Source: Ridgeia piscesae
Taxonomy: Eukaryota > Annelida > Polychaeta > Sabellida > Siboglinidae
Assembly: GCA_025642075.2 (NCBI GenBank)
Contig: JAODUO010000061.1
Coordinates: forward strand, 260,501-324,500
Direction: 5' to 3'
DNA: 64,000 nt
Numbering within the stretch: the stretch's first letter is position 1; every line of letters begins with the position of its first letter. Below are positions 1-12,798 of the stretch, piece by piece. A program made the translations under genes and the position numbers. The notes under the pieces were generated by a model, which worked only from the letters and a program-made list of their open reading frames with translations, made no database searches and was not told where the DNA came from.

Positions 1-196
1 TCCGAGTGAGTTCACTGTCCTCAGGTCAATCCGTGTGAGTTCACTGTCCTCAGGTCAATCCGAGTGAGTTCACTGTCCTCAGGTCAATCCGAGTGAGTTC
101 ACTGTCCTCAGGTCAATCCGTGTGAGTTCACTGTCCTCAGGTCAATCCGAGTGAGTTCACTGTCCTCAGGTCAATCCGAGTGAGTTCACTGTCCTC
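1..196. repeat. 29-bp minisatellite, about 7 copies
   Basis: A 29-bp unit beginning TCCGAGTGAGTTCACTG restarts at 1, 30, 59, 88, 117, 146 and 175. Copies differ by single bases (TCCGAG or TCCGTG) and the last one decays into flanking sequence. The array is cut by the window start, so its full length is unknown. Confidence 0.95.
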
Positions 197-279
197 ACTC
201 ACAGCCGTTCTTGTGAGTTCACTTTCTGCAAGTTACCTGAAACAGGTAACGTGACCACATTACTAATCATGCAAACACT

Positions 280-597
280 GTGATTGACACCTGTCTGTCA
301 CATCTGTCTGTCACACCTGTCTGCCACACCTGTCTGTCACACCTGTCTGTCACACCTGTCTGTCACACCTGTCTGTCACACATGTCTGTCACACCTGTCT
401 GTCACACCTGTCTGTCACACATGTCTGTCACACCTGTCTGTCACACCTGTCTGTCACACCTGTCTGTCACACATGTCTGTCACACCTGTCTGTCACACCT
501 GTCTGTCACACATGTCTGTCACACCTGTCTGTCACACCTGTCTGTCACACCTGTCTGTCACACCTGTCTGTCACACCTGTCTGTCACACCTGTGTGT
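280..597. repeat. 13-bp minisatellite (ACCTGTCTGTCAC)n
   Basis: About 24 copies of a 13-bp unit, with ACATG and ACCTG variants recurring in an ordered way that suggests a higher-order unit of several monomers. Because three units make 39 bases, the array stays open in two frames for more than 120 codons. This is a property of the repeat and not evidence for a protein. Confidence 0.95.
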
Positions 598-599
598 CA

Positions 600-3504
600 A
601 CTGGAGTCACCAGAGCTGTCAAAACAAGTTCACAAGCATTTGCTTATATAAAGATTGTTTAAATACATAAATAGAAATTGCTGATTATTTATGTGCACAG
701 TGTGTTGCACTGCTGTATAAGATAGAAAGGTAATTTTTCAAATGTTACTACCACTCCAAACCGCTAAAAATTAACATAAAATGAACTATTCCGTAACATT
801 TACTCTCATAAATGTGATATTTGGACCAAAGAACACCCAAATAAGCTTTGATGCTTTAAAGGTCAGTGGTCCCTGGCCTTTATAAGATGTGTTTATGTAC
901 CTCCATGACGTAACTGTCACTCAGTAGGTACAATACTATCACTTGACATATGATCCTTGTTATTCCCTCTTAAATAACATGTCACAATGCTTTCAACCAG
1001 TTTTCAATTGTCGCTTGGGTCAGTGAGGGCTATGATGAATTATTATGATTATAATTAAACCATGCCACTGCCGTGGGCCAAGATTCAACCAGGCCGAGAT
1101 TCAACTCTGAATCTGGGCCCGCTGTTGTACGTGTGCTAAAATTAAACAAGGCAACCAAAGATGACAAGTATCAGTTACAAAGTAGGTCAAATACATGTCT
1201 GCCACCCAAAGTCTAACTTTAATCAATTGATGGAGCACAACTGCCCAGGTAAATTAAAAGTAATTACATATGTACAATGACACGTTCGTGATGGGCGAGG
1301 TTATTCACACAGATACTCTGTGCAGTTAACTAGTCAGAATAACATTCCTTCTGAGTTTACTGCTTTGACAAAAACAAAACAAAGTGTTTCAAAGTATATC
1401 AATGTGCAAAATCTCTAATTCTGTGGATAAAAATATTTCAAACATTCCTTGGAGTCACGGGGCCCAGATTCAGAGTTAAATCTTAGCACTGCCAAATCAG
1501 GACCCACAACACTACAATACCTACTACAAATCTATCTATAGATCTATTGCTCTAGGGATTTGGTGCATAATAACACCTACTTCATTGAAAAACCTGTCTT
1601 GATAAGTATCAAAACTGCCCAACCTCTTGATGACGATACACGCATGCATGCACACATGGACGCACGCATGCATGTACGCATGCACGCCAAAGATGATTGT
1701 CTGAGTGTTGACTGATTGTCTGAGTGTTGACATTTACTGTGACTTAAATTTTTGTACGATTGTTGAAAGTTATGAAAAACCATCTAATGTCCAGAATGAA
1801 CTTTTAAAAAACATAATAGTAAACAATGAATTTTGACAAATTAAATGTGTTATCTTTTTCTAAAAGGTCACAGATTATTCCATGGAAGTTTGGCACCCGC
1901 CATATAAATCATGTACCCGGTAGGCAGAAAATGTTGACATACCCATATATATTATGAACACACCGATATACACATATGTTAGTTAACTTCTTGTTAAGTT
2001 GTTCCCACAGGTCAAACAGAAGACAATCTTTCTAGCTGTGTATTTATTTTATACATTAAAGCTGTGCTTTAGAGGCAGGATGCCAACTCCTCTGCCCAGA
2101 ACTGGCCGAGCTGTCATTTTTAACAGGAAGTCTGCTGTCTAGAATGTGGGAAAGTTAAACATCAAAAGCATATTGTGGTTAACTCTGTTCACCTCGGCAT
2201 TATTGCCAATAAATTTTAATTTGAAACTGGGTGTTTTGTTTACCGTTTGAACATGTCGTGGACAAAATCTTTCAAACTGCAAACAATTGTTCCGAACTTA
2301 AGAAAGTAGCTAAACACAAATTGGCAGACAGTAATTAAACCTTCAACTTACAAATTGTTGTCATAAGAACGTAATATTAAAATTAATGAAATTTTTTAAC
2401 CTAGGACCTGGCCCACTCGCCTTAACAGTTTAAACTGATTTATTATCATACTGAATACAAAAGAGATTAAGTATATTTTGTTACTGTAAGCATTACCTTT
2501 GCTATTTGCATCATGAATGTCCCCTGTCATACCCCTAGACATAATTGCTGTCTGCTACCTCTTAGTAACCCCTGGTAGAACTCTCTATACTCAGATTTAT
2601 AGACTTTGGTCCATTTTCTTTCTTAACCAGTGCCATTTACTGATTGTTTGAAGTCAGCCAACACATAGGCAATTAATGTTTTGACTTTGGATTAATCATG
2701 ACTGGTCTAACAAGTAATGCTAAGCATTTCACTGAATGGCTTATTACATCCGAGTGTGATTCCAGGAATCTGTAATGACTTGATGCAACGTCGTTTGCAA
2801 AAATGTGATGGCAAACATTGAGTGATTCTGGGAATCGGACTAAATGACAAAGCATTTAAGGAAATACTTGGTATTACTTGTTAGCCCCCCTCCCACCTAC
2901 AGCCTCAAAACACCAGACATACAGGCCAAAGTTCTAGATTTTCATAACATAATTTGATAAGACAACAAATTGGATAAAGTACAATCAGCCACACAGAATG
3001 TGGATGAAAACAAATGTCTTGACTGCCAAAATATACTCTTTCTGAACCAGAATTAACGCTAACTATATATTTTGGCAACACTTTTGAAACGATCACTGAC
3101 CACCCTGTAGACACTGACCACCAGGTGTTGTCCCATGACTAAGACTGACCTGTTCTGACAGGACGGACAAATCTTGCCTAACTCTGAGTTCTTTGTGGGC
3201 TCTGCACAGACACAACAAAAGAAAACATTCAGACACTATGCTTACAACCAGGTCATGGTCAGTGAGTGGTTGTGACACGACAGAATAGTCGTCATAAGAT
3301 CATCATTACCAGGTACACCCACACGCCAGAGGAGCCAGGGAACTACAGACTGTTTTTCAGAAAGGTTAACAGTCACAGCCATTATATAGAGACGCATTTA
3401 CCTGTCATTTGGACAGGTAAAACTTGTTCTGGATGAGTAGAAATATCGCCAGACTGGTGGTGGATGGGTAATAAAATAAGGATCAAAACAATTCTTCAAA
3501 GATA
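600..3504. other. No recognisable gene
   Basis: AT-rich unique-looking sequence with only short open frames. A short alternating ACGCATGC-rich stretch lies near 1640-1690. I see no conserved protein fragment, RNA gene or element end. Confidence 0.6.
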
Positions 3505-3727
3505 TTTAAAAAGGTATTGCTTAGTTAGTGGGCTGTTTAAAGTTTATTTCATATCTCAACTGGCTTTTATGTATGTTAACATGCACATGTCTATGAAATA
3601 TTTTTTGGATTTTAAAAAGGTATTGCTTAGTTAGTGGGCTGTTTAAAGTTTATTTCATATCTCAACTGGCCCCTTTTTTTTGGTATGTTAACAGGGCAAA
3701 AATGTCTATGAAAATAATTTTTGGGAT
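3505..3727. repeat. 106-bp tandem duplication, second copy degraded
   Basis: The segment starting TTTAAAAAGGTATTGCTTAG at 3505 recurs at 3611 and stays identical for about 58 bases. From about 3669 the second copy differs mainly by longer homopolymer runs, for example CTGGCTTTTATG becoming CTGGCCCCTTTTTTTTGG. Confidence 0.8.
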
Positions 3728-3958
3728 TGGCAAAAAAATTTAAATATCCTGTTAAAAAGTTAATTAAAAGCCTTAATTTTTGGAGTTTTTCTTCAAAAAA
3801 ATAAAAAAAATTCAAAAATTAAAGGGACCACTCAAATTTTTTGGTGAAAATGAAATTTTTTTGTTTCCCAAACCCCCCAAACCAAAAAATTTTAAAAAAT
3901 TGGTTTTTTCCGGGGGAAAAAATTTTAAATTACAACAATTTAATGTTGGGGTTTTAAA
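3669..3958. other. Homopolymer-inflated degraded copy (possible assembly artefact)
   Basis: This block is packed with runs of A, T, G and C. It can be aligned by eye to normal sequence around 4190-4330 if runs are shortened; for example the order of the CCTG, TTCAAAAAA, ACTCAAA and CCAAACC blocks is preserved. That pattern resembles uncorrected low-quality read sequence more than evolutionary decay. Confidence 0.5.
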
Positions 3959-4160
3959 GTTCTTGAACTGCTAACCATTGATTTCTATTTTTTTTAACAA
4001 ACAATGTAAGATAAGAGGACAATTGCACTAGAACTTAGTAGAATGATGACAGGTGCTATGACATAGACTATAGGCACACAGGCAGTGGTGCATTGTGGGC
4101 ATACGGAAAACGTTCACATTGGGATTACAAAACAGATGACTCATATAACCATGGTGTGGT
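3959..4160 (+). repeat. Direct repeat, copy 1 (~200 bp)
   Basis: Starts GTTCTTGAACTGCTAACCAT and runs through the segment ending near AAACAGATGACTCATAT. It matches 5301-5497 with small indels; for example a GGTGCTATGACA stretch is shortened in copy 2. The spacing is about 1.34 kb in the same orientation. Confidence 0.85.
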
Positions 4161-5300
4161 TTTTGACCTATGACTAAGCAAGTCACTGAAATATTTTTTG
4201 ATTAGCAAAAATATCCTGCACAATTAACTTAATGCTAATATTTGATCTCTTCAAAAAATTACATTAATATTCATTAAGACAACTCAAAATTGTTTTTTAG
4301 TGAAATGCTACATTCTACCCACACCATACATGCTCCTAATTTTAAATACAAATTCTGTGAATGGACCATATTTTTTAGATTAGAACCTTTTGGCTATTAA
4401 GAAGTAAAGTGGCTATGTTTCCTATATAGATTGAATGTTTAATTTACTAACACCTTGGATATAGCAACAGCATATATTTTATATCATCAATAGTTTTAAA
4501 TATGCAAAGAATAAGTAAATGTGTCTTAATATATCAGGCATATGTTTGTTTGGCTTAGTACCCCTCAGCCCATGTCCCAGTAGGACTAAAGGGGGAGTGG
4601 GTTAGTAGCACTACTAATCCTTTTACCAACACTACCTGGCCGTTTCAGTCAGTGTTCTGACCCACCTTAATTTTAGGTACCTGATGTTAAATAAGAAAAT
4701 AGTCATACGTCTTATGAACATTCAAGGAATGTTGGACCTTTGTGTTTGGAGGTAAACCATAAAAACATATAATCCACAATCAATTGTTCACTTAAAAGTG
4801 AGGGCAATTGACTTTGATGAACATATACCTAATTGTCAAGACAATTAGCTGAAATGTGGGAGTTAAATGTGGTTTTGTTCACCTCAAACAGTTGCATGTG
4901 GAGGATTTACTTTACCTTTTACAACAGTCAGCTTTGACACTCCACACAACTGATGTGTGAAAACCATATGGAGCTTTAAGTGACTAACTACACCTACAAT
5001 TAGAATACAAAGAGAGAGGTGTGTTAAACTAACAATGTAATGAACAGGGAGTGGGGCTACTGGGACAGGGACTAGAGACACTAGACAGGGACAGGGGGAT
5101 GACACTGTTTGGTGACACAGCACGTGTTACATATATATTCAACTATAAGCTGTACTGGCTGGAAACAACCACTCATAAGCTGTGTACAGACACATTATGT
5201 TTGCCAGTTAAATACAATGATAAGTTTTCACCATGGCATATATTTATGTTAAATAATACTATATTTATTTACACCGGCATCACTTATTTTTAGTTTCGAA
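4161..5300. other. Spacer between direct repeats, no recognisable gene
   Basis: AT-rich sequence with open frames shorter than 80 codons and no recognised domain. Parts (about 4190-4330 and 4660-5230) appear again as distorted copies at 3669-3958 and 5590-6075. Confidence 0.5.
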
Positions 5301-5497
5301 GTTCTTGAACTGCTAACCATTGATTTCTATTGTAACAATTCAATGTAAGATCAGAGGACAATTGCACTAGAACTTAGTCGAATGATGACAGACTTAGACT
5401 ATAGGCACACAGGCAGTGGTGCATTGTGGGCATTCGGAATAGTTTCACTTTGTGCTTACAAAACAGATGAGTCATATACCTGGTAACCACGAGCTGT
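5301..5497 (+). repeat. Direct repeat, copy 2 (~200 bp)
   Basis: Second copy of the 3959-4160 block, containing the same GGACAATTGCACTAGAACTT and CAGTGGTGCATTGTGGGCAT stretches. Together the copies indicate a segmental tandem duplication of roughly 1.3 kb. Confidence 0.85.
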
Positions 5498-5589
5498 GTT
5501 TGAGCTGTGACTGTTTGTTCATGTTTTGGCCATTTTTTCCACAAATTTGTTGAACGTGCTTAACTCCAAGAGAAAAGCAACAGCATAAT

Positions 5590-6075
5590 TTTTCATGCAT
5601 TTTTTTTTGGTTAGAATAAGCCAATTCCCAGGGAAAATTTAGGTATGTTCAGGGATTCAACCCATTCAAGGTTGGGTACTTTTGGGGGCTGTCATTTGGA
5701 AATAAAAAATTCAATTGCCTGAAAGAGTGAAACATGGGTTTCTCATTGTTAATGGAATTTTTGTTACACTTATTGTCTGCGAAAGCCGGGGCTTTAAAGG
5801 GTACTGAGCTAGATTGTTAAATAAAAACTGGGGTGGGTCTGCGGGCAGGGGTAGAACCTGAAAAGGGGGGTAAATGGGTAAAAGACGTGTTACATGGAAT
5901 TAAAAACTGTACTTTCCTGGAAGCCAATTCCTCAAAGCTGTGTACAAACAATTTTTTTCCCCTCAGCCTAAAATGGGTTAGTTTTCTCAAACAAATTTCT
6001 TTAAAAGAAAATGTTGCCTCAACAACTACTTTTGTATCAAATTTATTAAAACCTTTACTTTTTTAACAAACAATT
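5590..6075. other. Second homopolymer-inflated degraded block
   Basis: This block contains extended runs (TTTTTTTTT, GGGGGG, AAAAAA) and aligns loosely to about 4660-5230. Shared anchors such as CATTCAAGG, AAGCTGTGTACA and CGTGTTACAT keep their order. It shows the same type of distortion as 3669-3958. Confidence 0.45.
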
Positions 6076-6384
6076 TAAACTCAATTCCTAGAATTTTAAT
6101 GCCCGCAGGCCTATGAGGTTAAGAGACAAGACTGCACGGGCCACAGAGATGCATCGTAAAGGTACCTACAAACAGATGACATCCATAACAAACACCAAAG
6201 CTTGATCTGAGTCGGAGATGAACTATTGCCGAGAAGAAACATGGGAGGTTACCAGCTGGCCATTGCCATCAAGAAAATGAACACTCCACGGTCATTACAA
6301 TGTTCAAATCAAGCACAGTTCAATCGACATCGCAACAAGCCAAGATGATACAGAAGTGACGTGGATGGCACCACCATACCCGAT

Positions 6385-6625
6385 GTCTCGTAACTTGTGA
6401 TATTTGTGCGACGTCTCATGATTCGTGATACTCATGCGACGTCTCGTGACTTGTTGTGATACTCGTGGGACGTCTCATGACTCGTGATACTTGTGTGACG
6501 TCTCATGACTCATGATACTCATGCGACATCTCGTGACTTGTTGTGATACTCGTGCGACGTCTCGTGACTTGTGATACTTGTGCGACGTGTCATGACTCGT
6601 GATACTTGTGCGACGTGTCATGACT
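6385..6625. repeat. ~28-bp minisatellite (GATACTTGTGCGACGTCTCA)
   Basis: About eight imperfect copies built from GATACT(T/C)GTG(C/T)GACGT(C/G)TC(A/G)TGACT(C/T)GT, some with an extra GTT. No conserved open frame runs through it. The 750 bases that follow show no recognisable gene. Confidence 0.9.
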
Positions 6626-7402
6626 AGTGTTTGATCAAGAGACAACAGCCATGGGTCGAGACGTCACTCCACTGGCAACAGACTGCACATAACACCACCC
6701 GAGAATGGCTCACCACTGCAGTCCAGATATGGTGGACAACACAGGACTTACAGGATTACCATTGTGTAGTGCTTGAAAATTTCCCTACGAACATCCCATG
6801 CAGACTGTCTTACAGACACTTTGTTAAAATTTTGCAGCTTACATATGAGTCAGCTGTTCAATACAACTGGTCAGTCTGTCGTGCCAAGATTCACTGATCA
6901 GCTTAAATTGGTATGTTTTCTTCTGTCTTGATTCCTCTGTGTTTCTTGCCATGTGTGGGTGTCCACTGGATGACACGTTTCTTCTGTCTTCTCATATCAA
7001 TGACCTGCTGGTTGTAGGTGCCTCATGCGTAACTTATTTGTGAATTTGTTAACACCCCCGTAAAGTTGGTTATTATTCAGCCTACTGTTTGAGCACTTGG
7101 ATTCTGACACTTCCTTGACTACGTTTAAATTTGTAATACATTACACATGTAACTCTACCATAATGTAGACAGCTGTTCATAGCACACAGAAAAACTCAAG
7201 TTTGAAATTGCATAAACTTTCAGAGGTTCCTTTCTCCAATGACGACTCCTGCCTGGCCCTGTTCATGATTACGCCTAACGACTTTGTTTGTTTGCTCAAA
7301 TTCTTGAAGATGTGAGCACCGCAGAAGTGTTACTACTACTATTATTATGTCGCCTTTGCATATAATGATATTAAATTGTAACACCTTATAACACCTCACA
7401 TA

Positions 7403-7859
7403 CAAGGTGCGATCCAAACATTAGTGGACAAGCTGTGTGAAATTATTAACATTGCACCTTCAGATACTGTATGCCGAGTGATACCTGGGCATGTTTTTCC
7501 GTAGCAGTTTTGTGCATTACTGAAATGACTTAGAAATGGCAGAAAGCAGTGCGCATGCATCGCATTTTGTGTCAAACTCAGCACAACCCTAAACAACATT
7601 TGGTTACATTGCAAAGGGCAGATGAATGGTTCTCGAGTTACAAACTTGACCATATGTCGGTGGATGATCCCAAACAGTTATGGCCGTCAACAAAATACCC
7701 ACAATGCAGTTCCACATATGCCCGAGCCAGCTGTTGGAACAGTAATGGGGCAGCTGACTCAACTACCTAGTGGACTATTTCGAATGGGTGTAGCGATTAA
7801 TATATCCAGTGACTCTATTTATTATTTGAACTGTCCGAGAACCTTTGGATCGCACCTCA
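7403..7859 (+). mobile_element. Deleted mariner copy with TA target duplication
   Basis: The ends are inverted: the left end reads CAAGGTGCGATCCAAA and the reverse complement of the right end reads TGAGGTGCGATCCAAA. Both ends are flanked by TA (7401-7402 and 7860-7861), the target duplication of Tc1/mariner elements. The interior (about 7540-7700, + strand) translates to a damaged mariner transposase N-terminus. EWF..YK..HMSVDDP followed by PST resembles the EWF-DDPRSGRPST block of mariner proteins. At 457 bp the element lacks the catalytic DDD region, so it is non-autonomous. Confidence 0.7.
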
Positions 7860-8157
7860 TAACAATAATCTTTATGCAAATGTGTACTATGCCAAGACTT
7901 TGTTTCATGCAGAGTTTGTTAACTGTAGGATGTTGAGATGTATGACAAGGTGGCGTTGTAATCACATCCACTAAACATTTAACTTACTCGTTTGACATGA
8001 ACATATGTTGTAGTACAGTAGCTACAGGCTGTATCACTGTTCTTGGCATACATAACTTTTGCATTTAAATTGGGGTGTTTGCAATGTTTGACTTGTTGAG
8101 TTTTTGTGTGGACATTATGTATAAGAGCTTGGCTAATACCCGGTAGTGTCAGAGGTA

Positions 8158-8498
8158 AACAACACACACATACACCACACACACGCACACGCACGCACGC
8201 ACGCAAGCACGCACACCACACACCACACCACACCACACCACACCACACCACACCACACCACACCACACCACACCACACCATACCATACCACACCACACCA
8301 CACATACCACACCAACCAATCACACACCAACCAATCATACACCAACCATGCACGCACGCATGCACGCACACGCACGCACGCAACTATGCACGCACACACA
8401 CACCACACCATATACATGCACACCACACACACACACACACACACACACACCACACCACACCACACCACACTACACCACACCACACCACACCACACCAT

Positions 8499-8552
<54 letters not shown>

Positions 8553-8784
8553 ACACCACACCACACCACACCACACCACACCACACCACACCACACCACA
8601 CCACACCACGCCACACCATGCACACACACACCACACCAACCACATATGCATGCACGCATGCATGCATGCACACACACACACACACCACACCAACCACGCA
8701 CGCACGCATGCACGCACGCAACTATGCACGCACACACACACCACACACGCCACACACACCACACCATATACACGCACACGCACA

Positions 8785-8825
<41 letters not shown>

Positions 8826-8933
8826 ACCACACCACACCACACACACACCACACCACACCACACGCACACGCACACGCACACCAACGCACACCACACACAC
8901 ACACACCAACCACATATGCATGCACGCAAGCAT

Positions 8934-9016
<83 letters not shown>

Positions 9017-9024
9017 ACACAGAA
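8158..9024. repeat. CA-rich satellite: (ACACC)n and (AC)n blocks
   Basis: About 870 bp of strongly strand-asymmetric, nearly G-free DNA. Blocks of ACACC pentamers (8218-8300, 8450-8500, 8550-8610) alternate with (AC)n and ACGC/ATGC stretches. Several long open frames of His-Thr or Cys-Val repeats run through it on both strands and are artefacts of the repeat. Confidence 0.95.
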
Positions 9025-10159
9025 GCTTTGTGATGGTTATAGAATCCAGCTATGCCCACAGTAAGTACTTCTGATCTCAAAACTGAAACATTAATTGCAC
9101 ATCAATAATATGCTAATATAATTATACCAATAATATATTAGTCAATCAATAATATAATTTTACACAAATATTGTACTCAAATAGTAATACCCGGTAGTCC
9201 TGTTTATGCTAATATTAAACGACTTGATATGTAGCCTACACATATGTATTGCCATCATCAAATATCACACATTACAAACAATATTTATATAATTCATATA
9301 GAATTACTATCATGAAAATGAATGATTATGTTTAAACAGGCTGGACATGTAATCATAATTATGTACATCCTTCTTTTAAAAATACGATGCCAAGAATAAA
9401 ACAGAACACAGGAGCAATGAAAGTACCCATGTGGGGGTTTCATTTTCAAAATATTTAACATCTTCATAAAGTAAGGCAAAACAATTGTGACTTAACGAAG
9501 GCACACCATTTTTCATCATGACAAATACATCTTTTATATATTATATTAATATATATGTTGGTCATACAAGCTACATTCAGCTCCAGAATCTGTGAACTGC
9601 CGGATTGCCGCATTCATTGATTGTAATCCCAACATGGCTGTGTCCGTCATGACACATGGAATAACGGGGGGAGTATCCCACTGCCAGTGGGTGATACAAC
9701 ATGGTCTTGCATATGCCATGCGGAAGTGGTGAGATCAAGGTGGTAGATATGGACTAGCCAGTAGTCACTTGATGACAACAGTGGTAGAGGTATGTTCTCG
9801 TAGACTGTAGTATCCAGTTCATACAACTGATCACAGCACTTTGCTCTTAACTCCATAGTCCCTGGCAGACCTGCCCCGGTGAGCATCACACCAAACAACT
9901 GCAACCAAGGTATTATGTCACTAATGTTGTTAAGAGCTCTTAAACCCGATTTTACTCTTTAAAATCAATTCTGATCCTTAACAGTTATCTCGAATACCTA
10001 AAACTGTCAACCCTACAAAGCACCAGCTGTGTCGTGGAAATAGCGTCCACAGTAATATGGCAATGGACATTTGCACTTTGAATAAAAATAATTTAACAAC
10101 AGATTTTGTTGAAGGATTTTTTCTTAAGAGCTGTTTATCCTACTAAAATGGTCTCCAGA
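9025..10159. other. No recognisable gene
   Basis: AT-rich sequence. An 85-codon minus-strand frame at 9647-9904 has no domain I recognise, and nothing else stands out. Confidence 0.5.
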
Positions 10160-10648
10160 GCATGCTCCAGGAGCAGCTGTGCTCCATGTGTCAGCAAGGG
10201 AACAGAGAGAGACAGCTGCTCCAGGAGCAGCTGTGCTCCATGGGGTCAGCTAGGGAACAGAGAGAGACAACTGCTCCAGGAGCGGCTGTGCTCCATGTGT
10301 CAGCTAGGGAACAGAGAGAGACAGCTGCTCCAGGAGCGGCTGTGCTCCATGTGTCGGGCTTGGAACAGAGAGAAAACAGCTGCTCCAGGAGCGGCTGTGC
10401 TCCATGTGTCAGCTAGGGAACAGAGAGAGACAGCTGCTCCAGGAGCGGCTGTGCTCCATGTGTCAGCTAGGGAACAGAGAGAGACAGCTGCTCCAGGAGC
10501 GGCTGTGCTCCATGTGTCAGCAAGGGAACAGAGAGAGACAGCTGCTCCAGGAGCGGCTGTGCTCCATGTGTCAGCTAGGGAAGAGAGAGACAGCTGCTCC
10601 AGGAGCGGCTGTGCTCCATGTGTCAGCTAGGGAACAGAGAGAGACAGG
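10160..10648. repeat. 54-bp minisatellite, about 9 copies
   Basis: The unit contains GCTCCAGGAGCGGCTGTG followed by CTCCATGTGTCAGC and GGAACAGAGAGAGACA. Copies recur every 54 bases, and one near the end has a 3-base deletion. Since 54 is a multiple of three and the unit lacks stops on the + strand, three overlapping frames stay open for 84-174 codons. GC content is well above the flanks. I see no splice or start context that makes it a gene. Confidence 0.92.
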
Positions 10649-10649
10649 C

Positions 10650-11299
10650 CGGCCACACAGTAGTCTCTGGGTAATAATTCACTCGACTGTTATACTGTTG
10701 ATACCTCACAATAGGGGGATGCCTTGAGTTATCGCATGTGACAGGGTGTCAATATAAAACACTCGATACTTCGTGTGAGTGGCACGTGTGACACACGCAC
10801 CTGTTACTGCTGCCTGGCTCTGTCCTATACACACCCACACGTGACGCCTGGTTACTTGGCAGTCATTAGCTCATGCGGTACGACGGCTTGCCTACAGACA
10901 TGTCACTTAGGCAATGTGACAATTAATTATTGGCAAGTGAGAGTTGCTGGAAGTTGCAATAATTGCGACATGTTAAACAACTGGTCAATATATAGCAATT
11001 ACTGATCACACGAATTGCTGTGATAACATATACTGACAGGTCTGACAGTGGCAGCAGGTGGGAAAAAGGTCAGATCTACACCAAAATGTCAATTTATTCC
11101 CCATCACGCTGTGTCTGGGTCATACCCATATTATACATATTACGTATCATGACAACGTTACCACTGAAATACACTGCGAGGTTTTGTGACAGCATATTCA
11201 CAAAGACTGTAATGACAACAATGTCACATGATTCACTTGATAGCATTGTCATCATGATTGTCCTAACAACATAGTCACAAAGAGTAAATTAGACTCCTG
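10650..11299. other. No recognisable gene
   Basis: Moderately AT-rich sequence with two open frames of 76 and 84 codons that match nothing I know. Confidence 0.5.
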
Positions 11300-11965
11300 A
11301 CAGCACTGCTTTTATACCTGTCCTGACAGCATTGCTGTTACACTTGTCCTGACAGCACTGCTGTTACACCTGTCCTGACAGTACTGCTGTTACACCTGTC
11401 CTGACAGCACTGCTGTTACACCTGTCCTGACAGCACTGCTGTTATGCCTGTCCTGATAGCACTGCTGTTACACCTGTCTTGAGAGCACAGTCACAGTGGA
11501 TGTGCTGACAGCACTGTCATAGTGAGACTGTCTTGACAATTAAAGCTGTTTCAAGTTTGTCCTGACAGTAATGTCACAAAAACTGTTCTGACAGCAGCGA
11601 CAACAATGTCAAAAAGGCTATCCTAGCTGGCAGCAGTGACAACACTCTCATAAACAATGTTCCTGACAGCAATGACAACACTGTCACTAAACCTGTCCTG
11701 ACAGCAGTGAAAACAGTCTTTAAACACTGTCCTTACAGCAATGAAAATGTACACTGTCATTACAAACTGTCCTGATCGATACCAGTGACAACAGTAACAC
11801 AAGCACTCTCTTGACAGCATTATCACTATAAATATCATGCCACAACATCATAAAGACAGTGTGATTAACTAGACCAAATGCGATTGTTTTAACGTAACTG
11901 TTCTGACAGTAGTCTCTTGAGGACTTGTGAGAGCACCGTCTTGACGTTGAAACTGTCCTCATTGA
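11300..11965. repeat. ~26-bp minisatellite (CACCTGTCCTGACAGCACTG), degenerate 3' half
   Basis: Near-perfect units of TGCTGTTACACCTGTCCTGACAGCAC occupy about 11320-11490. The motif CCTGACAGCA continues at irregular spacing to about 11965, so the array decays from left to right. Confidence 0.85.
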
Positions 11966-12798
11966 ACAGTGACATAAAAATATCTGTCTAAGCCACCATG
12001 ACAATGAACACTGGAATACATCAGCCAGTCACTTTAGCTGAGTCACTGCTCCCTTTGTCGGTTTTACTGAGAGAGAGAAAAGCCCGAGTTTCTAAGTGGT
12101 CTTACACAATATCAAATTTCAATGACTGGTTCCTGGTTGAATAGAATAAAAATTCTATATATATATATATATAGCGCTTCAGTAAACAGTGCATAAATCT
12201 GTATGTACACCCACACATATACGGACTCCTTAATGGTTGCTCAATACAGCTGTGTACATTGCGGTATTGGTCTCATTTAAAACATAATGCCTTTGCAAGA
12301 ACACGCTAATAAACCAATCAGCCAATCAATAAGTTAATTTCACACCAACCAGTTTCGCTCCTCATTAGCTGAAGAACGGCTCATTTGGAGTGTAACTACT
12401 TGATATCTGAGGTACAAATCATTACAGTTACACCAGCATATGCTGTGTCAAGTAGGTTGGACCACAAGAAAATGAATCAATGGGCAATTAATTGATAATA
12501 CTAATATTATGATCAGTGGTGAAATAAGACATCATGTAATATTATGGTCGGGTTGAGATAACATGACAAAATAAAAGAATGGCTTTACTGACAAGGTCCA
12601 ACGTCAGTGTAGTGACAAAAATGTCAGCCTTAGGATGGTTGGTCAAGCCGGCAGATCTCATTAGCAACGCGAGCAGTTAAGAATCAGCACAATGACAGAC
12701 GAGGCCTGAGGGAAAACATACGACTGAGTGCTGCGACTATGTTCATGCGCGAGTAATAACACCAGAGGACAACAGGGCTAATGAAATTAAGATATCAA
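11966..12798. other. No recognisable gene; short (TA)n at 12157-12172
   Basis: AT-rich sequence. No protein fragment was recognised. Confidence 0.5.

Noticed and set aside
280..670. Two 123-128-codon Cys-rich frames resembling a Cys-His repeat protein
   Set aside because: The 13-bp minisatellite cannot create a stop in these frames; a protein explanation is unnecessary.
8106..9080. Several long open frames (up to 322 codons) of His-Thr-Pro or Cys-Val repeats
   Set aside because: They lie wholly in CA-rich satellite DNA and occur on both strands and in several frames at once. They are artefacts of the repeat.
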